A stretch of 33,384 nucleotides of DNA from positions 1 through 33,384 of the forward strand of contig JAGQYO010000039.1 of assembly GCA_020435995.1 (NCBI GenBank). Direction: 5' to 3'. The position numbers and the translations under genes were made by a program. Under the pieces are notes generated by a model that was not told where the DNA came from, did no database searches, and saw only the letters and a list, made by a program, of their open reading frames with translations. Source of the stretch: Flavobacteriales bacterium (GTDB lineage: Bacteria; Bacteroidota; Bacteroidia; Flavobacteriales_G; Salibacteraceae). Positions within the stretch are counted from its first letter, which is position 1. Each line of letters starts with the position of its first letter. Below are positions 1 through 9,342 of the stretch, piece by piece.

Positions 1-81
1 TTCAACCGTAACTTCTTTCAATTTACTCAAAAGCTCCTTGGGAGCTAAAGGTATTTCAATGGTTATTTCTTCTGAATTCAT
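1..81 (-). CDS. Partial CDS, unknown protein (N-terminal 27 residues)
   Basis: An ATG at 81-79 opens a frame that stays open to the left edge and begins [18 protein letters not shown]. Its start overlaps the stop codon of the TDT transporter gene as ATGA, which implies translational coupling and a shared transcript. The fragment has no signal peptide and is acidic. I do not recognise the family, and the rest lies outside the window. Confidence 0.6.
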   Translation of the reverse strand, partial: MNSEEITIEIPLAPKELLSKLKEVTVE

Positions 82-1169
82 AATACAGGATTTTTAATGA
101 AATTTATAATGGGAACTATTTTTTTAATTTTAAACATGCGACCTATAATGGTATAGGCAAGCCCGCCAGAAGTTACCGCCCAAGCAAAAAGAGCTAGGTA
201 AATAAATACTGATGGAATCATGTAAAGGAAGTTGACCTCGGTAGCTTCGGCCAATCGATAGGTGCAAGCCGTGTACATCCCTAATGGGAAGACCATTCCC
301 CAGTATTGAGGATGATAAACGATGGGAAAAAGAAGGTAAAAATGGCGCCACACACCAAGGATAATAATGATAGGAATCCACCAAGTACCGAAGCCCCAGA
401 ACAAAATGGTGAAACCCATCAAAAAAGGCCGTAAAGAAGTGAGAAACTCCCACTGTCCTGAGTGAAGGATAAGCGTTGAACCAGCAAGTGTTGTGATGGC
501 TACGGCACCCATACTAATCCAGTAGGGAGGTGCAAATTCTTCCGCCCTCAATTCAAAAAAAGTAAGGCGATAAAAAATGAGTGTGATGATGATAATGTAT
601 AATACACAACCGATAAGAAAGAGCACGAGCGACGAAAAGAGAATCATTTCGGCGGGGAATGGTAGATGATTGATCAGCTGAACACCTAATATAGATACGG
701 ATTGTGTGGCAACCACCATAAGCAACCAAATTCCATTGATACTCACTTCGAGTGATGGTTTGTTCCGTTTTACGGTTATCATGATAAACAAGAAATAGAT
801 AAGAACAACCCAAAGAGCAAGACCTAAATAAAATAGAATGGAAGCTATCGTGTAGTTTTGTTGAATGAGAGCAAATTGACCGCCAAGTACATTGGTGCCG
901 GCTACTATGGTCAAAAATCCTGGGCTTTTGGAGTGATCTGAAATATCTTTGAGAAAACTTTGGAAATAAAAGGCTAACCTGCAAAGCAGAAACAGCCATA
1001 AAATGCAATATGCGCTAACATTAAAGTAGAGCAGTGCTTCGGGTACATAAGGTATTTTTAAAAGGAATGAAGCAATTGAAACTATTCCTGTAGCCATAAC
1101 TAATGCAAAGTAGCCTGGAAATAAACCCGCAATTCCTTTTTTAAAACTATCTATGTAAACGGTTAACAT
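78..1169 (-). CDS. TDT family (SLAC1-like) anion/C4-dicarboxylate transporter
   Basis: This is a very hydrophobic protein of about 363 residues with roughly ten predicted membrane helices, the usual size and layout of the tellurite-resistance/dicarboxylate transporter (TDT) family. Family-like stretches are [17 protein letters not shown] near the N-terminus, [19 protein letters not shown] in the middle and [16 protein letters not shown] near the C-terminus. Members carry dicarboxylates, sulfite, chloride or tellurite-related anions across the inner membrane, and the substrate cannot be read from the sequence. I chose the ATG at 1169. The frame extends to a TTG at 1199, but that TTG abuts a GACATTTG promoter-like element that would place the transcript start near 1183. 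The 3' end is coupled (ATGA) to the partial gene at the left edge. Three pairs of direct repeats lie upstream and suggest dedicated regulation. Confidence 0.88.
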   Translation of the reverse strand: MLTVYIDSFKKGIAGLFPGYFALVMATGIVSIASFLLKIPYVPEALLYFNVSAYCILWLFLLCRLAFYFQSFLKDISDHSKSPGFLTIVAGTNVLGGQFALIQQNYTIASILFYLGLALWVVLIYFLFIMITVKRNKPSLEVSINGIWLLMVVATQSVSILGVQLINHLPFPAEMILFSSLVLFLIGCVLYIIIITLIFYRLTFFELRAEEFAPPYWISMGAVAITTLAGSTLILHSGQWEFLTSLRPFLMGFTILFWGFGTWWIPIIIILGVWRHFYLLFPIVYHPQYWGMVFPLGMYTACTYRLAEATEVNFLYMIPSVFIYLALFAWAVTSGGLAYTIIGRMFKIKKIVPIINFIKNPVL

Positions 1170-1189
1170 GAAGTGTTTTACTTTAAACA

Positions 1190-1332
1190 CAAATGTCAAC
1201 TGACAGCCTTAAAACGAGCTTAAAATGAAATTAATTAGAATTAATTTTTAAACTGCTGAAAACCCGAAATAGGGCCAATTAGTTTAAAACAAGCTTAAAA
1301 CGAGATAGCCAAACTTAAAACCAACTTAAATT
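1190..1332 (-). promoter_or_regulatory. TDT gene promoter region with three pairs of 11-bp-spaced direct repeats
   Basis: Read on the minus strand, the box GTTTTAAG or a close variant occurs in pairs whose members start 11 bp apart. On the plus strand the boxes are 1208-1215 with 1219-1226, 1283-1290 with 1294-1301, and 1314-1321 with 1325-1332. A -7-like GACATTTG lies at 1197-1190 with no TTG at the expected -33 spacing. Tandem boxes one helical turn apart are typical of OmpR/PhoB-type regulators, and the weak core promoter fits an activator-dependent promoter. The identity of the regulator is inference. Confidence 0.55.
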
Positions 1333-1351
1333 AGAAAGGATTGGGCCTAGA

Positions 1352-1370
1352 GCAAATTCGCGGCATTTGC
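1352..1370. other. Inverted repeat GCAAAT-N7-ATTTGC between MOSC and TDT genes
   Basis: Perfect 6-bp arms at 1352-1357 and 1365-1370 flank TCGCGGC. No T-tract follows on the minus strand, so it is a poor intrinsic terminator for the MOSC gene. It may be an operator or chance. The rest of 1333-1449 shows no gene. Confidence 0.3.
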
Positions 1371-1449
1371 GTTTTATGTAACAAACAGATAAAATTTGAG
1401 ACCTCAATGGCAAATACTTCATCGTGGTTATTTCGGTGGGTGTGGCAAT

Positions 1450-1908
1450 TTACTTTGAGATAGCTACTTTTTCGCCAAGTGCTACTTGGTCACCCTCGCA
1501 AACAAAGCCCTCCTTGAGTATTTTACAGGTAACTCCACCTCTCCAGTTGGGGCTTAGTGCCTTAGTTAAACCAAGGTGGTATTGGTCCATTCTCCCGCAA
1601 GGTTTTAGTTCTCCCGTAATTTCTAACATAAAATCACCGATCTTTAATAAGTCGCCTTTTGTGTTTTCAAGGTTTACACCTTCTATAAGGATGTTTGCTC
1701 TTCTGGTAGTCCAGTGCAAATTGCGACCAATTTCCGCGCAAACTTCTCTCCAAGATTCGATGGTCATAACTGTAACTTGGCGATCATTTTTTGGTAATCC
1801 CCGCGATTCATCTGCTACGCCCTTACTCATGGAAACTCTTGCCGAAGCATATACTACCATTGGGTCTTTGGCCTTTTCCCTTGCTGCAATTCCTATCACT
1901 TTTCCCAT
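1450..1908 (-). CDS. MOSC domain-containing protein
   Basis: The product has 152 residues and is essentially a stand-alone MOSC domain, the C-terminal module of molybdenum cofactor sulfurases. Family-like segments are SRGLPKNDRQVTVM (36-48), LHWTTRRANILIEG (64-77), GELKPCGRMD (99-108) with the conserved Cys104, and WRGGVTCKILKEG near the C-terminus. Stand-alone MOSC proteins are thought to transfer or carry sulfur or to act with molybdenum enzymes, and the partner is unknown here. There is no signal peptide, so the protein is cytoplasmic. The ATG at 1908 is followed directly by the conserved MGKVIGIA opening. It may be transcribed toward the TDT gene, but 280 bp separate them. Confidence 0.85.
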   Translation of the reverse strand: MGKVIGIAAREKAKDPMVVYASARVSMSKGVADESRGLPKNDRQVTVMTIESWREVCAEIGRNLHWTTRRANILIEGVNLENTKGDLLKIGDFMLEITGELKPCGRMDQYHLGLTKALSPNWRGGVTCKILKEGFVCEGDQVALGEKVAISK

Positions 1909-2029
1909 AATGCGGTAAAACTACAAACATTCAATTTATAGGTCTTCTTTTTTTTGATGAACGACGTGAAATTTATAGTCTTCTAATTGTGTCTTTTTAT
2001 GATTATTCCTGAATCGTGAAGTCTTAGAT

Positions 2030-2045
2030 AGTTACATTTGTAACT
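2030..2045 (+). promoter_or_regulatory. MarR-type operator overlapping the -7 promoter element
   Basis: AGTTACATTTGTAACT is an inverted repeat with 7-bp perfect arms around TT. Embedded in it is TACATTTG (2033-2040), an exact match to the Bacteroidota -7 consensus TAnnTTTG. A further TTGTAAT half-site lies at 2053-2059. It sits 22 bp before the marR start codon. The arrangement fits autorepression of the efflux operon, with the bound regulator blocking the promoter. Confidence 0.65.
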
Positions 2046-2067
2046 GTTTCAATTGTAATTAAATTAT

Positions 2068-2541
2068 ATGAAGGATGTGGTGAAAGTATATGGTTTTGAA
2101 ATGTCTCGAATTTCAGAGGTATATCTCAGTACCTTATCCTCAATGATGTCTCCGCAAGGTTTGGAACGCTATTTTTTTGCGCTCTTATACTTATGCGAAC
2201 ATAGTGGTGAACTTACACAAAAAGACCTAGCAGATGCTATAAGAAGGGATAAGGTGCAGACTATGCGAATTGTAGACTATTTATGTGATAAAGATTTGCT
2301 TGTACGCAAACAAGACTGCACAGATAGAAGATGTCAGCTATTAGAAGTTACGGATAAAGCCAAAGCTCTGGTACCGAAAATAAAGGATGGAATAGCAAAA
2401 ACAGATGATTTGTTATTTCACAATTTTACTTCAGAAGAGAAGGCTGTTTTTAAAGCTGGAATGAACAAACTTTTTGCGACTATCAATACCCTTCCCGATC
2501 CCGAATTTATAGTGCAGGCTTATAAGAGAAAAAATAAATAG
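2068..2541 (+). CDS. MarR family transcriptional regulator
   Basis: A 157-residue winged-helix protein of normal MarR length. The helix-turn-helix is around residues 50-75 (LTQKDLADAIRRDKVQTMRIV), followed by the wing with the typical D-R motif (CTDRRCQLLEVT, 90-101). The flanking helices would form the dimer interface. It is the first gene of an operon with an RND efflux pump: the adaptor starts immediately after its stop codon. MarR proteins usually repress such operons and release DNA on binding a small ligand. The candidate operator at 2030-2045 supports autoregulation. The ligand is unknown. Confidence 0.9.
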   Translation: MKDVVKVYGFEMSRISEVYLSTLSSMMSPQGLERYFFALLYLCEHSGELTQKDLADAIRRDKVQTMRIVDYLCDKDLLVRKQDCTDRRCQLLEVTDKAKALVPKIKDGIAKTDDLLFHNFTSEEKAVFKAGMNKLFATINTLPDPEFIVQAYKRKNK

Positions 2542-3576
2542 ATGAAAAGAATTAAACAATCCATAATTGTTTTGGGCTTAACCCTAGCTATAAGCTCTTG
2601 CCACAGCGACCAAGCAGAAAAACCTGGAGGTGGAGGAAGTGCCTTGCAAGTTGAAGCATATAAGGTTGTTGCCCAGCCTTTTAACAATGAGTTGGTCACC
2701 ACCGCTAAATTGATTGCCGAAGAGCAGGTAGAACTAAAGGCCCCAATGGCGGGCCAAGTTTTGGCTATTTATTTTAAAGAAGGGGAAATTGTAAATAAAG
2801 GTCAAGCACTTATTCGCATCGATGACAGGAGTTGGAAAGCGCAATTACTAGGTGTACACGCTGAATTGGTTGCAGCTGAAAAGGATTTGGCACGCAAAAA
2901 AGAACTACTAACAGTTGAAGGCAGCAGCCAGGAAGAAGTGGATAATGCTTTTTCTAGGGTGGAGATTTTAAAATCGCAAGAACAACAGTTGCAGGTAAAT
3001 ATTGATTTAGCCAATGTTTCTGCACCGTTTTCAGGTCAATTGGGTATGAGAGATTTTAGTGAAGGCGCATTTTTAAAACAAGGTGATTTAATTACTACGC
3101 TTTCGGCCAACAAACAATTAAAAGTGGATTTTACTCTTGCACAAATGCATTCAAAAAGCATTGAAATAAATAAACCAGTGCTGGTATTAATTGGAAAAGA
3201 TACGCTTGTGGCTAATGTATATGCTATAAATCCGATTATTAATTCCGAAACTAGAACACTAAATGTAAGAGCTTTATTACCTCAAAAGGCAGAAGGAAAA
3301 ATAAAACCGGGCACTTTTGCCGAAGTTCTAATTGCCACAGACGTGGTTAAGGATGCTATTTTGATACCGACACAAGCCATAGTTCCATCTATTAATGAGC
3401 AAACAGTTTATATAAGCAAAAATGGAAAGGCAGTACGCCGAGTGATACAAATGGGAAATAGAAACGCTGATAATGTGTTGGTACTTGACGGCCTCGATGT
3501 GGGCGATACTGTAATCACAACAGGATTGTTGCACATCAAAGAGGGTATGGATATCCAAATTCAATCAATTCAATAA
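2542..3576 (+). CDS. RND efflux periplasmic adaptor (membrane fusion) lipoprotein
   Basis: A 344-residue HlyD/AcrA-type membrane fusion protein. The N-terminal signal ends in a lipobox with Cys20 (LAISSC), so the mature protein is probably lipid-anchored in the periplasm. A biotinyl-lipoyl-like half (LKAPMAGQVLAIYFKEGEIVNKGQ, about 60-85) is followed by a helical hairpin (about 95-155), the second lipoyl half (NVSAPFSGQLGMRD), a beta-barrel domain and a membrane-proximal domain. It bridges the inner-membrane RND pump and the outer-membrane TolC channel encoded next to it. It begins directly after the marR stop and ends 9 bp before the pump gene. Confidence 0.93.
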   Translation: MKRIKQSIIVLGLTLAISSCHSDQAEKPGGGGSALQVEAYKVVAQPFNNELVTTAKLIAEEQVELKAPMAGQVLAIYFKEGEIVNKGQALIRIDDRSWKAQLLGVHAELVAAEKDLARKKELLTVEGSSQEEVDNAFSRVEILKSQEQQLQVNIDLANVSAPFSGQLGMRDFSEGAFLKQGDLITTLSANKQLKVDFTLAQMHSKSIEINKPVLVLIGKDTLVANVYAINPIINSETRTLNVRALLPQKAEGKIKPGTFAEVLIATDVVKDAILIPTQAIVPSINEQTVYISKNGKAVRRVIQMGNRNADNVLVLDGLDVGDTVITTGLLHIKEGMDIQIQSIQ

Positions 3577-3585
3577 TTGTAGTCC

Positions 3586-6500
3586 ATGACATTATCCGAA
3601 ATAAGCATAAAACGTCCGGTTTTAGCCACTGTATTTGCCATTATATTTATTCTACTTGGCGTGGTTGGCTATCTGTCGTTGGGCGTGCGAGAATACCCAA
3701 GTGTGGATCCACCCATTGTTACCGTACAAACCAATTATACAGGAGCCAATGCTGAAATCATAGAAGAGCAAATTACCGAACCTATTGAAGAGCAAATCAA
3801 TAGTATTGATGGCATTAAAACATTAAGTTCAAACAGTACCGATGGTAGAAGCACCATCACCGTTGAGTTTTTACCTGAAATAAACCTAAACGACGCTGCC
3901 AACGATGTAAGAGACAAAGTATCAAAGGCTATCAAAACCTTACCACCAGATGCCGATCCGCCAACGGTAAACAAAGCTGATGCGAATGCCGAAACCATTC
4001 TATCTATTACAGTGCAAAGTGAAAAGAGAGGTTTGCTGGAACTAACGCAAATAGGAAACAATATTTTTAAAGAACGCCTTCAAACCGTGCCAGGCGTGAG
4101 TAGTGTTCGTATTTGGGGTGAAAAAAAATATGCCATGCGCTTGGAATTAGATCCCACCAAAATGCGTGAATTAAACATTACGCCAATAGACATTAAAACG
4201 GCTCTAGCTGCTCAAAATGTGGAATTGCCATCAGGTAGAATTGAAGGAAGCGAAACAGAATTAACGGTAAGAACGGTAGGTCGCTTATCCACCGTAGAGG
4301 AGTTTAATGATTTAATTATCCGTCAGGTAGGAAATACCTTAATACGATTAAAAGATGTGGGCTCAGCTCGTTTAGGGTCCGAAGCAGAGCGGACTTTATT
4401 GCGAGGAAATGGCGTTATTCCCATGGTGGGCATTGCCTTACAGCCTCAACCAGGCTCCAATTCGATCGAAATTGTTGATGAAGCATTTCGAAGGTTAGAA
4501 ATCATGAAGAAGGATTTGCCTCCTGACATTGTATTGGACGTAGCTATGGACAAAACCATTACCATTCGCAATGCTATTAGCGAAGTTAAATCAACAATTC
4601 TACTGGCTTTTATTTTGGTACTGATGGTGATTTTCTTCTTTTTAAGAAATTGGAGAACCACATTAATCCCAGTGATATTAATTCCGATAGCCCTTACCGG
4701 AACATTTGCAGTGCTGTATGCAGCAGGTTTTAGCATCAACATTCTTTCACTACTGGGCTTGGTTTTGGCTACGGGCCTAGTAGTAGATGATGCCATAGTG
4801 GTAATGGAAAACATCTACACTAAAATTGAAGCTGGAATGCACCCGATGAAGGCCGCTTTTGAAGGTTCGCGTGAAGTGTTTTTTGCCGTATTGGCTACAT
4901 CAATCACATTGATTTGTGTGTTTTTGCCTATCTTTTTTATGCCCGGTTTAACGGGACAACTGTTTAGAGAATTTGCTATGGTGGTAGTTGGAGCCATTGT
5001 TATTTCAACATTTGTTACGCTATCGTTAACGCCCATGATGAGCTCTAGGTTATTAAAAAAGAGTAAAAAAGAGAATGGGTTGATGCGTGTATTTAGCCGA
5101 ATTGTTGAAAATGCGACGAGGTTCTATTCGTCTTCACTTCAAAAGTTTATGGCTAAACGGTGGTTAGCCTTTCCTATTTTTATTCTAATGCTGGCAAGCA
5201 TTTTTGTGGTAGGTTCTCAATTAAAATCCGAGTTAGCGCCTATGGAGGATAAAAGTCAGTTGAGGATTATTTCATCTGCGCCAGAGGGGACATCTTTTGA
5301 AGCCATGGATAACTACCAGGTGAAGCTCATGCAGATGATGGATACCGTGCCAGAAAAAGCATTTTTGTTAGGAGTAACATCGCCAACATTTAGAGCTTCT
5401 ACTGCCGCAAATTCTGCATTTATTTTTATGCCTTTAAAACCCCCAACCGAACGGAATAAATCTCAAGATCAATTGGCCAATGAAATAAACCAACGGTTGC
5501 GAGGGATGACCTTCGCGAGGTCATTTGTAGTACAAGAAGAAACCATCAATACAGGTGGAGGAGGCGGTGGTAAGCTGCCACTTCAATTTGTATTGCAAGC
5601 ACCCGATTTAGACCGGTTAAAAAAAGTGCTACCCGCATTTATGGATAGTGTTCAAAATAGTCCTGTATTTTCGGTTTCACAAGTAGATTTAAAATTTAAT
5701 AAACCAGAAATTACAGTTGCCATTAACAGAAATAAGGCTTTGTTGATGGGCGTTAGCGTAGCCGATATTGCGCAAACACTTCAAACATTTTTAAGTGAAG
5801 AACGCCTCGGGTATTTTATTAAAGATGGCAAACAATACTACGTCATTACCCAGGCTAATAAGGAAAAGAAAGATGAGCCATTGGATCTAAACTACGTTAC
5901 GGTTCGCAACCATGGCGGCGAAATGATTACGCTTGATAACCTTGTTGATATTGAATTTGATAGCCGCCCTCCTTCATTATTGCGCTACAATAGATACACT
6001 TCTGCAACCATTGAAGCGGCTCCAGCACCAGGGTATACCATAGGCGATGGTATTGATGAAATGAGGAAAATTTCAAAAGAGGTGCTCGACGAATCTTTTA
6101 GCACCGAATTGGCGGGAAGCGCATCCGATTTCGCGGAGAGCTCGCACAGCACTACGCTCATTTTTATATTCGCTTTGATATTGGTTTACCTAACCCTCTC
6201 AGCACAGTTTGAAAGCTTCAGAGATCCGCTAACCATTATGCTCACCGTTCCATTGGCATTAGCAGGAGCAGTCCTTACGCTTTGGGCCTTTGATCAAACC
6301 TTAAATATTTTCAGTCAAATTGGAATGATTGTATTGGTGGGTATTGTCACCAAAAACGGGATTTTAATTGTAGAATTTGCCAACCAGAAAAGAGATGCAG
6401 GAATGACAGTTCAGGAAGCGGCTTACGAAGCTGCTTCACAACGATTTAGACCCATTTTAATGACCAGTTTGTCCACAGTGTTGGGTGCCTTGCCTATCGC

Positions 6501-6663
6501 TCTTGCCTTAGGAAACTCATCTACCAGTAGAATGCCGATGGGCTTAACTATTATCGGAGGCTTAATTCTTTCGCTAATCCTTACCCTGTATGTAATTCCT
6601 GCACTTTATTCATATATCGCCAGCAAAAAAAACACAGTTATAGATGAAGCAGATTTTAATTAA
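3586..6663 (+). CDS. RND family multidrug efflux transporter permease (HAE1 type)
   Basis: At 1025 residues this is full length for an AcrB/MexB-like pump. It has the opening ISIKRPVLATVFAIIFILLG (TM1), two large periplasmic loops and about twelve membrane helices. The proton-relay residues of the hydrophobe/amphiphile pumps are present: the Asp pair D401-D402 in TM4 (GLVVDDAIVVMEN) and K923 in TM10 (GIVTKNGILIVEFAN). These separate it from metal-type CzcA/CusA pumps. It expels drugs, detergents or similar compounds using the proton gradient, and the exact substrates are unknown. A Gly-rich loop (TGGGGGGK) lies near residue 655. The 3' end overlaps the tolC-like gene by 20 bp. Confidence 0.95.
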   Translation: MTLSEISIKRPVLATVFAIIFILLGVVGYLSLGVREYPSVDPPIVTVQTNYTGANAEIIEEQITEPIEEQINSIDGIKTLSSNSTDGRSTITVEFLPEINLNDAANDVRDKVSKAIKTLPPDADPPTVNKADANAETILSITVQSEKRGLLELTQIGNNIFKERLQTVPGVSSVRIWGEKKYAMRLELDPTKMRELNITPIDIKTALAAQNVELPSGRIEGSETELTVRTVGRLSTVEEFNDLIIRQVGNTLIRLKDVGSARLGSEAERTLLRGNGVIPMVGIALQPQPGSNSIEIVDEAFRRLEIMKKDLPPDIVLDVAMDKTITIRNAISEVKSTILLAFILVLMVIFFFLRNWRTTLIPVILIPIALTGTFAVLYAAGFSINILSLLGLVLATGLVVDDAIVVMENIYTKIEAGMHPMKAAFEGSREVFFAVLATSITLICVFLPIFFMPGLTGQLFREFAMVVVGAIVISTFVTLSLTPMMSSRLLKKSKKENGLMRVFSRIVENATRFYSSSLQKFMAKRWLAFPIFILMLASIFVVGSQLKSELAPMEDKSQLRIISSAPEGTSFEAMDNYQVKLMQMMDTVPEKAFLLGVTSPTFRASTAANSAFIFMPLKPPTERNKSQDQLANEINQRLRGMTFARSFVVQEETINTGGGGGGKLPLQFVLQAPDLDRLKKVLPAFMDSVQNSPVFSVSQVDLKFNKPEITVAINRNKALLMGVSVADIAQTLQTFLSEERLGYFIKDGKQYYVITQANKEKKDEPLDLNYVTVRNHGGEMITLDNLVDIEFDSRPPSLLRYNRYTSATIEAAPAPGYTIGDGIDEMRKISKEVLDESFSTELAGSASDFAESSHSTTLIFIFALILVYLTLSAQFESFRDPLTIMLTVPLALAGAVLTLWAFDQTLNIFSQIGMIVLVGIVTKNGILIVEFANQKRDAGMTVQEAAYEAASQRFRPILMTSLSTVLGALPIALALGNSSTSRMPMGLTIIGGLILSLILTLYVIPALYSYIASKKNTVIDEADFN

Positions 6664-7957
6664 AATAGCAGCCATCATATTGGTTTTTATGGTGAACGAA
6701 ACTTCGGCTCAATCACTTCAAGAGATGATAAGTACCGCTTTGGAGAATAATTATCAAATAAGAATAACTAAAAACGAAGCGCAAATTGCAGCAAACAACA
6801 ATGTACTTGGCAACACGGGCGCATTACCAACAGTGGATTTAATAGGAACACACTCCAATTCGTACAACAATACGGTTCAAAAGTTTGCGGATGGCACCAT
6901 TAGGGAAGGAAACAACGCTAAGAATACGAACCTCAATATGGCGGCAATGGCAAGTTGGACCGTTTTTAATGGTTTTCGTGTGTTTGCCAAACGCGATCAA
7001 CTGGCTTATCTATATGAACTAGGTCAGCTCAACTCCAAGTTTTACATTGAGCAAACGGTATCGGACGTGGTAACGGCTTATCACCAATTGGTGTATGAAG
7101 AAGATCTCATTAAAAACTATGAGCAATCCTTAGCGATATCTTCATTTAGGCTTGGTGTTGAGCAAAAAAGAAAGGAAATAGGAGTAGGCACGGTGATGGA
7201 CTATGGTCAAGCCTTAGTTGATTACCAAACGGATAGTATTCGGTTATTGACACAATTGAATACCATAAAAGCTTTGAAGATCAACCTAAATGAGGCGCTA
7301 AATACCGAATTAGAAAAAGAAATAACAGTGAGTGAAGACGGATTTAGGGTCATGCTGATGCCAAATAAGGATACTTTATTGAAGCGGGTAGAAGAGGCTA
7401 ATAATCAGCTTGAACAACAACGCTTGCAAGAGTTAATCGCCGAAACCGAATTGCGTATGGAAAAAGCCAATCGCTATCCAAAAATTGATTTATTTGCTGG
7501 GTACCAATATTCGAAAACCACATCTGCCGTTGGCTTTTTTAACTCCAACCAAAGTTATGGGCCCACTTTTGGCGCAAGCATTAGTTTTAACCTTTACAAG
7601 GGTGGGGAAACACATCGCAGGGTAAAAAACACTGAACTTTTTACGGAAAACACTGCCCTGACCAAACAACAGGTGAACAAGCAAATAAACGCGGACGTAC
7701 TCAATTTTTACAACGAATACAACTCAATCTCCTCTCAAATTGTATTGGCCAAAAGCAATGTTGACGAAATGAATAAAGTATATAGAACCGCTGAGGAACA
7801 ATTAAAAAAAGGTGCTATAAATGGTTATGACTTTAGGTTGACCCAACTGAGGTTGTTAATGAGTAAATTAACCTTAATACAATTAGAATTTTCGCTTAAA
7901 ACTATTGAAATTAACCTCAATCGTCTTTCGGGGCGCGTGTTGGAAGCCTACATCTAA
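6644..7957 (+). CDS. TolC family outer-membrane efflux protein
   Basis: A 437-residue protein with a signal peptide (MKQILIKIAAIILVFMVNET, cleavage after SAQ) and the two-fold repeat of long coiled-coil helices typical of TolC/OprM channels, for example EITRLQ-like heptads around 170-260 and 340-435. FNGFRVFAKRDQLAY (about 105-120) and FNLYKGGETHRRVKN (about 315-330) are the paired family motifs at the start of each helical half. It forms the outer-membrane exit duct for the pump encoded upstream. Its start codon lies within the last codons of the pump gene, so translation is probably coupled. No convincing terminator lies in the 15 bp before the convergent kinase gene; only a 4-bp stem is present there. 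Confidence 0.93.
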   Translation: MKQILIKIAAIILVFMVNETSAQSLQEMISTALENNYQIRITKNEAQIAANNNVLGNTGALPTVDLIGTHSNSYNNTVQKFADGTIREGNNAKNTNLNMAAMASWTVFNGFRVFAKRDQLAYLYELGQLNSKFYIEQTVSDVVTAYHQLVYEEDLIKNYEQSLAISSFRLGVEQKRKEIGVGTVMDYGQALVDYQTDSIRLLTQLNTIKALKINLNEALNTELEKEITVSEDGFRVMLMPNKDTLLKRVEEANNQLEQQRLQELIAETELRMEKANRYPKIDLFAGYQYSKTTSAVGFFNSNQSYGPTFGASISFNLYKGGETHRRVKNTELFTENTALTKQQVNKQINADVLNFYNEYNSISSQIVLAKSNVDEMNKVYRTAEEQLKKGAINGYDFRLTQLRLLMSKLTLIQLEFSLKTIEINLNRLSGRVLEAYI

Positions 7958-7972
7958 TCCGAGTTTAATCGG

Positions 7973-9340
7973 CTAGCTTAAATTAGGCAGCACAACTTCT
8001 ACGGTAGTTCCTTTGTCTAATTCTGAGTGAATAAAGATTTTACCAGAATGTAGTTTTATGATTCTCCAAACCAATGACAATCCTATGCCTTTGCCCGAAA
8101 TACCGTGGGTATTGCTTCCTCTATAAAATGGTTCAAATACATGTTTTAAATAAGATTCCGGCATGCCAATACCTTGGTCAACAAACAATAGAATGATATT
8201 TTTTTTATCTGTGGAGACATTAATTTTTACGGTTTTGTTGTCTGAGAATTTAATGGCGTTGTCAATGATATTGATAAAAGCAATTTCGAGCAACTTGGCT
8301 TTGCCCTTACAGGTTAAAATTTTGTCATTGTCGGTTATTTTATCAAAACTGATTTTGAGGTTGCAGTCTGGTTTTTGTTTCTGTATTTCATCGCGCATAT
8401 TCCACAGTATTTCATCAATTCGAATTTCTTCAAATTCCTGAAACAGGGTATCGACGTCTGTGTTGGCCAATTCCAACAAATTATTGGTAAGTGTTTTTAA
8501 GTTTTTGATATGGCCCGAAACCGATTCTAATATGGCACGGTACTCTTCTTTGTTTCTATCTTTCATTAAGGCCACATCTATTTGCCCTCCTATAGCGGTT
8601 AATGGATTGCGCAATTCGTGCGATGCGTTGGAGACAAAACGTTTTTGAATGGTAAATGCCGTTTCCAATCGGTCGAGCATCTTGTTAAAGGTAGTGGTTA
8701 ACTTTCCGATTTCATCCTTTACATGTTCTGTTCTCAGGCGATAGCTTAGGTTTTGGGAAGTAATGTTATCGGTTTGGTTTACAATATTGATGATTGGTTT
8801 TATAAAATACCCAGCGAAAATCCAACCGCTTACAAATATGATGAGCATGATGATAAACAACCGAATAATGAGTGTTTTCTTTAAATAGTTGATATAACTC
8901 ATACCGTGTTTGTCGGTGGCGGAAGTAAAAAGGGTGTACGTATGTCCTTGGTAGGGGTGTAAAAAACCAATACCCTCTAGGTCTTTATCCGACCATGTAT
9001 AAATGCCTTGCTTTGAAGTAACGTAAATTAAATCGGGGTCGGGTACCGAGGCGGTACTTGAATTGTAGATTAACGATTTGTTTTCATCGTAAATGGTAAT
9101 ATGCTCATTCACAAGTGAATGAAGGTCGTTCTCATTACTTTGAGCAAGCAATTGTACATCGTGTTTTTTGCTGTTTTTTAGTTCAATCTCAAGCTTTTCA
9201 ATGGCTCGGTTTTGCAACCGGGAGTGAAAATCTTCCTGCCTATAATCTTCTGATAGATAATAGATAGCAAATGAAAAAAAGCAGAGCATGACTCCCACTA
9301 TGAGGGTAAACAACAGCGTAAACCGAATTCTCATGTTCAT
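7973..9340 (-). CDS. Sensor histidine kinase (OmpR-partner type)
   Basis: A 455-residue inner-membrane kinase. TM1 is near residues 5-28, a periplasmic sensor region of about 130 residues follows, and TM2 is near 160-180. Then come HAMP (IKPIINIVNQTDNI and following), HisKA with phospho-accepting His241 (FVSNASHELRNPLTAIGG), and HATPase_c with N box (FINIIDNAIKFS), G1 (VDQGIGMP) and G2 (GKGIGLSLVWRI). All catalytic motifs are intact. It lies 2 bp downstream of its response regulator, so the two form an operon. The sensor domain is not recognised. An ATG two codons downstream (9334) is an equally plausible start. Confidence 0.93.
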   Translation of the reverse strand: MNMRIRFTLLFTLIVGVMLCFFSFAIYYLSEDYRQEDFHSRLQNRAIEKLEIELKNSKKHDVQLLAQSNENDLHSLVNEHITIYDENKSLIYNSSTASVPDPDLIYVTSKQGIYTWSDKDLEGIGFLHPYQGHTYTLFTSATDKHGMSYINYLKKTLIIRLFIIMLIIFVSGWIFAGYFIKPIINIVNQTDNITSQNLSYRLRTEHVKDEIGKLTTTFNKMLDRLETAFTIQKRFVSNASHELRNPLTAIGGQIDVALMKDRNKEEYRAILESVSGHIKNLKTLTNNLLELANTDVDTLFQEFEEIRIDEILWNMRDEIQKQKPDCNLKISFDKITDNDKILTCKGKAKLLEIAFINIIDNAIKFSDNKTVKINVSTDKKNIILLFVDQGIGMPESYLKHVFEPFYRGSNTHGISGKGIGLSLVWRIIKLHSGKIFIHSELDKGTTVEVVLPNLS

Positions 9341-9342
9341 GA

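Noticed and set aside
1424-1918. Plus-strand frame of 164 codons opposite the MOSC gene
   Set aside because: It lies over a well-supported MOSC domain on the other strand, and its translation has no recognisable family features.
3586-6663. Metal-type (CzcA/CusA) assignment for the RND pump
   Set aside because: The TM4 Asp-Asp pair and TM10 Lys match drug-type HAE1 pumps, and the MarR regulator also fits that role.
7959-7972. CCGA-GTTTAA-TCGG stem between the convergent tolC-like and kinase genes
   Set aside because: A 4-bp stem with no T-run is too weak to call a terminator.
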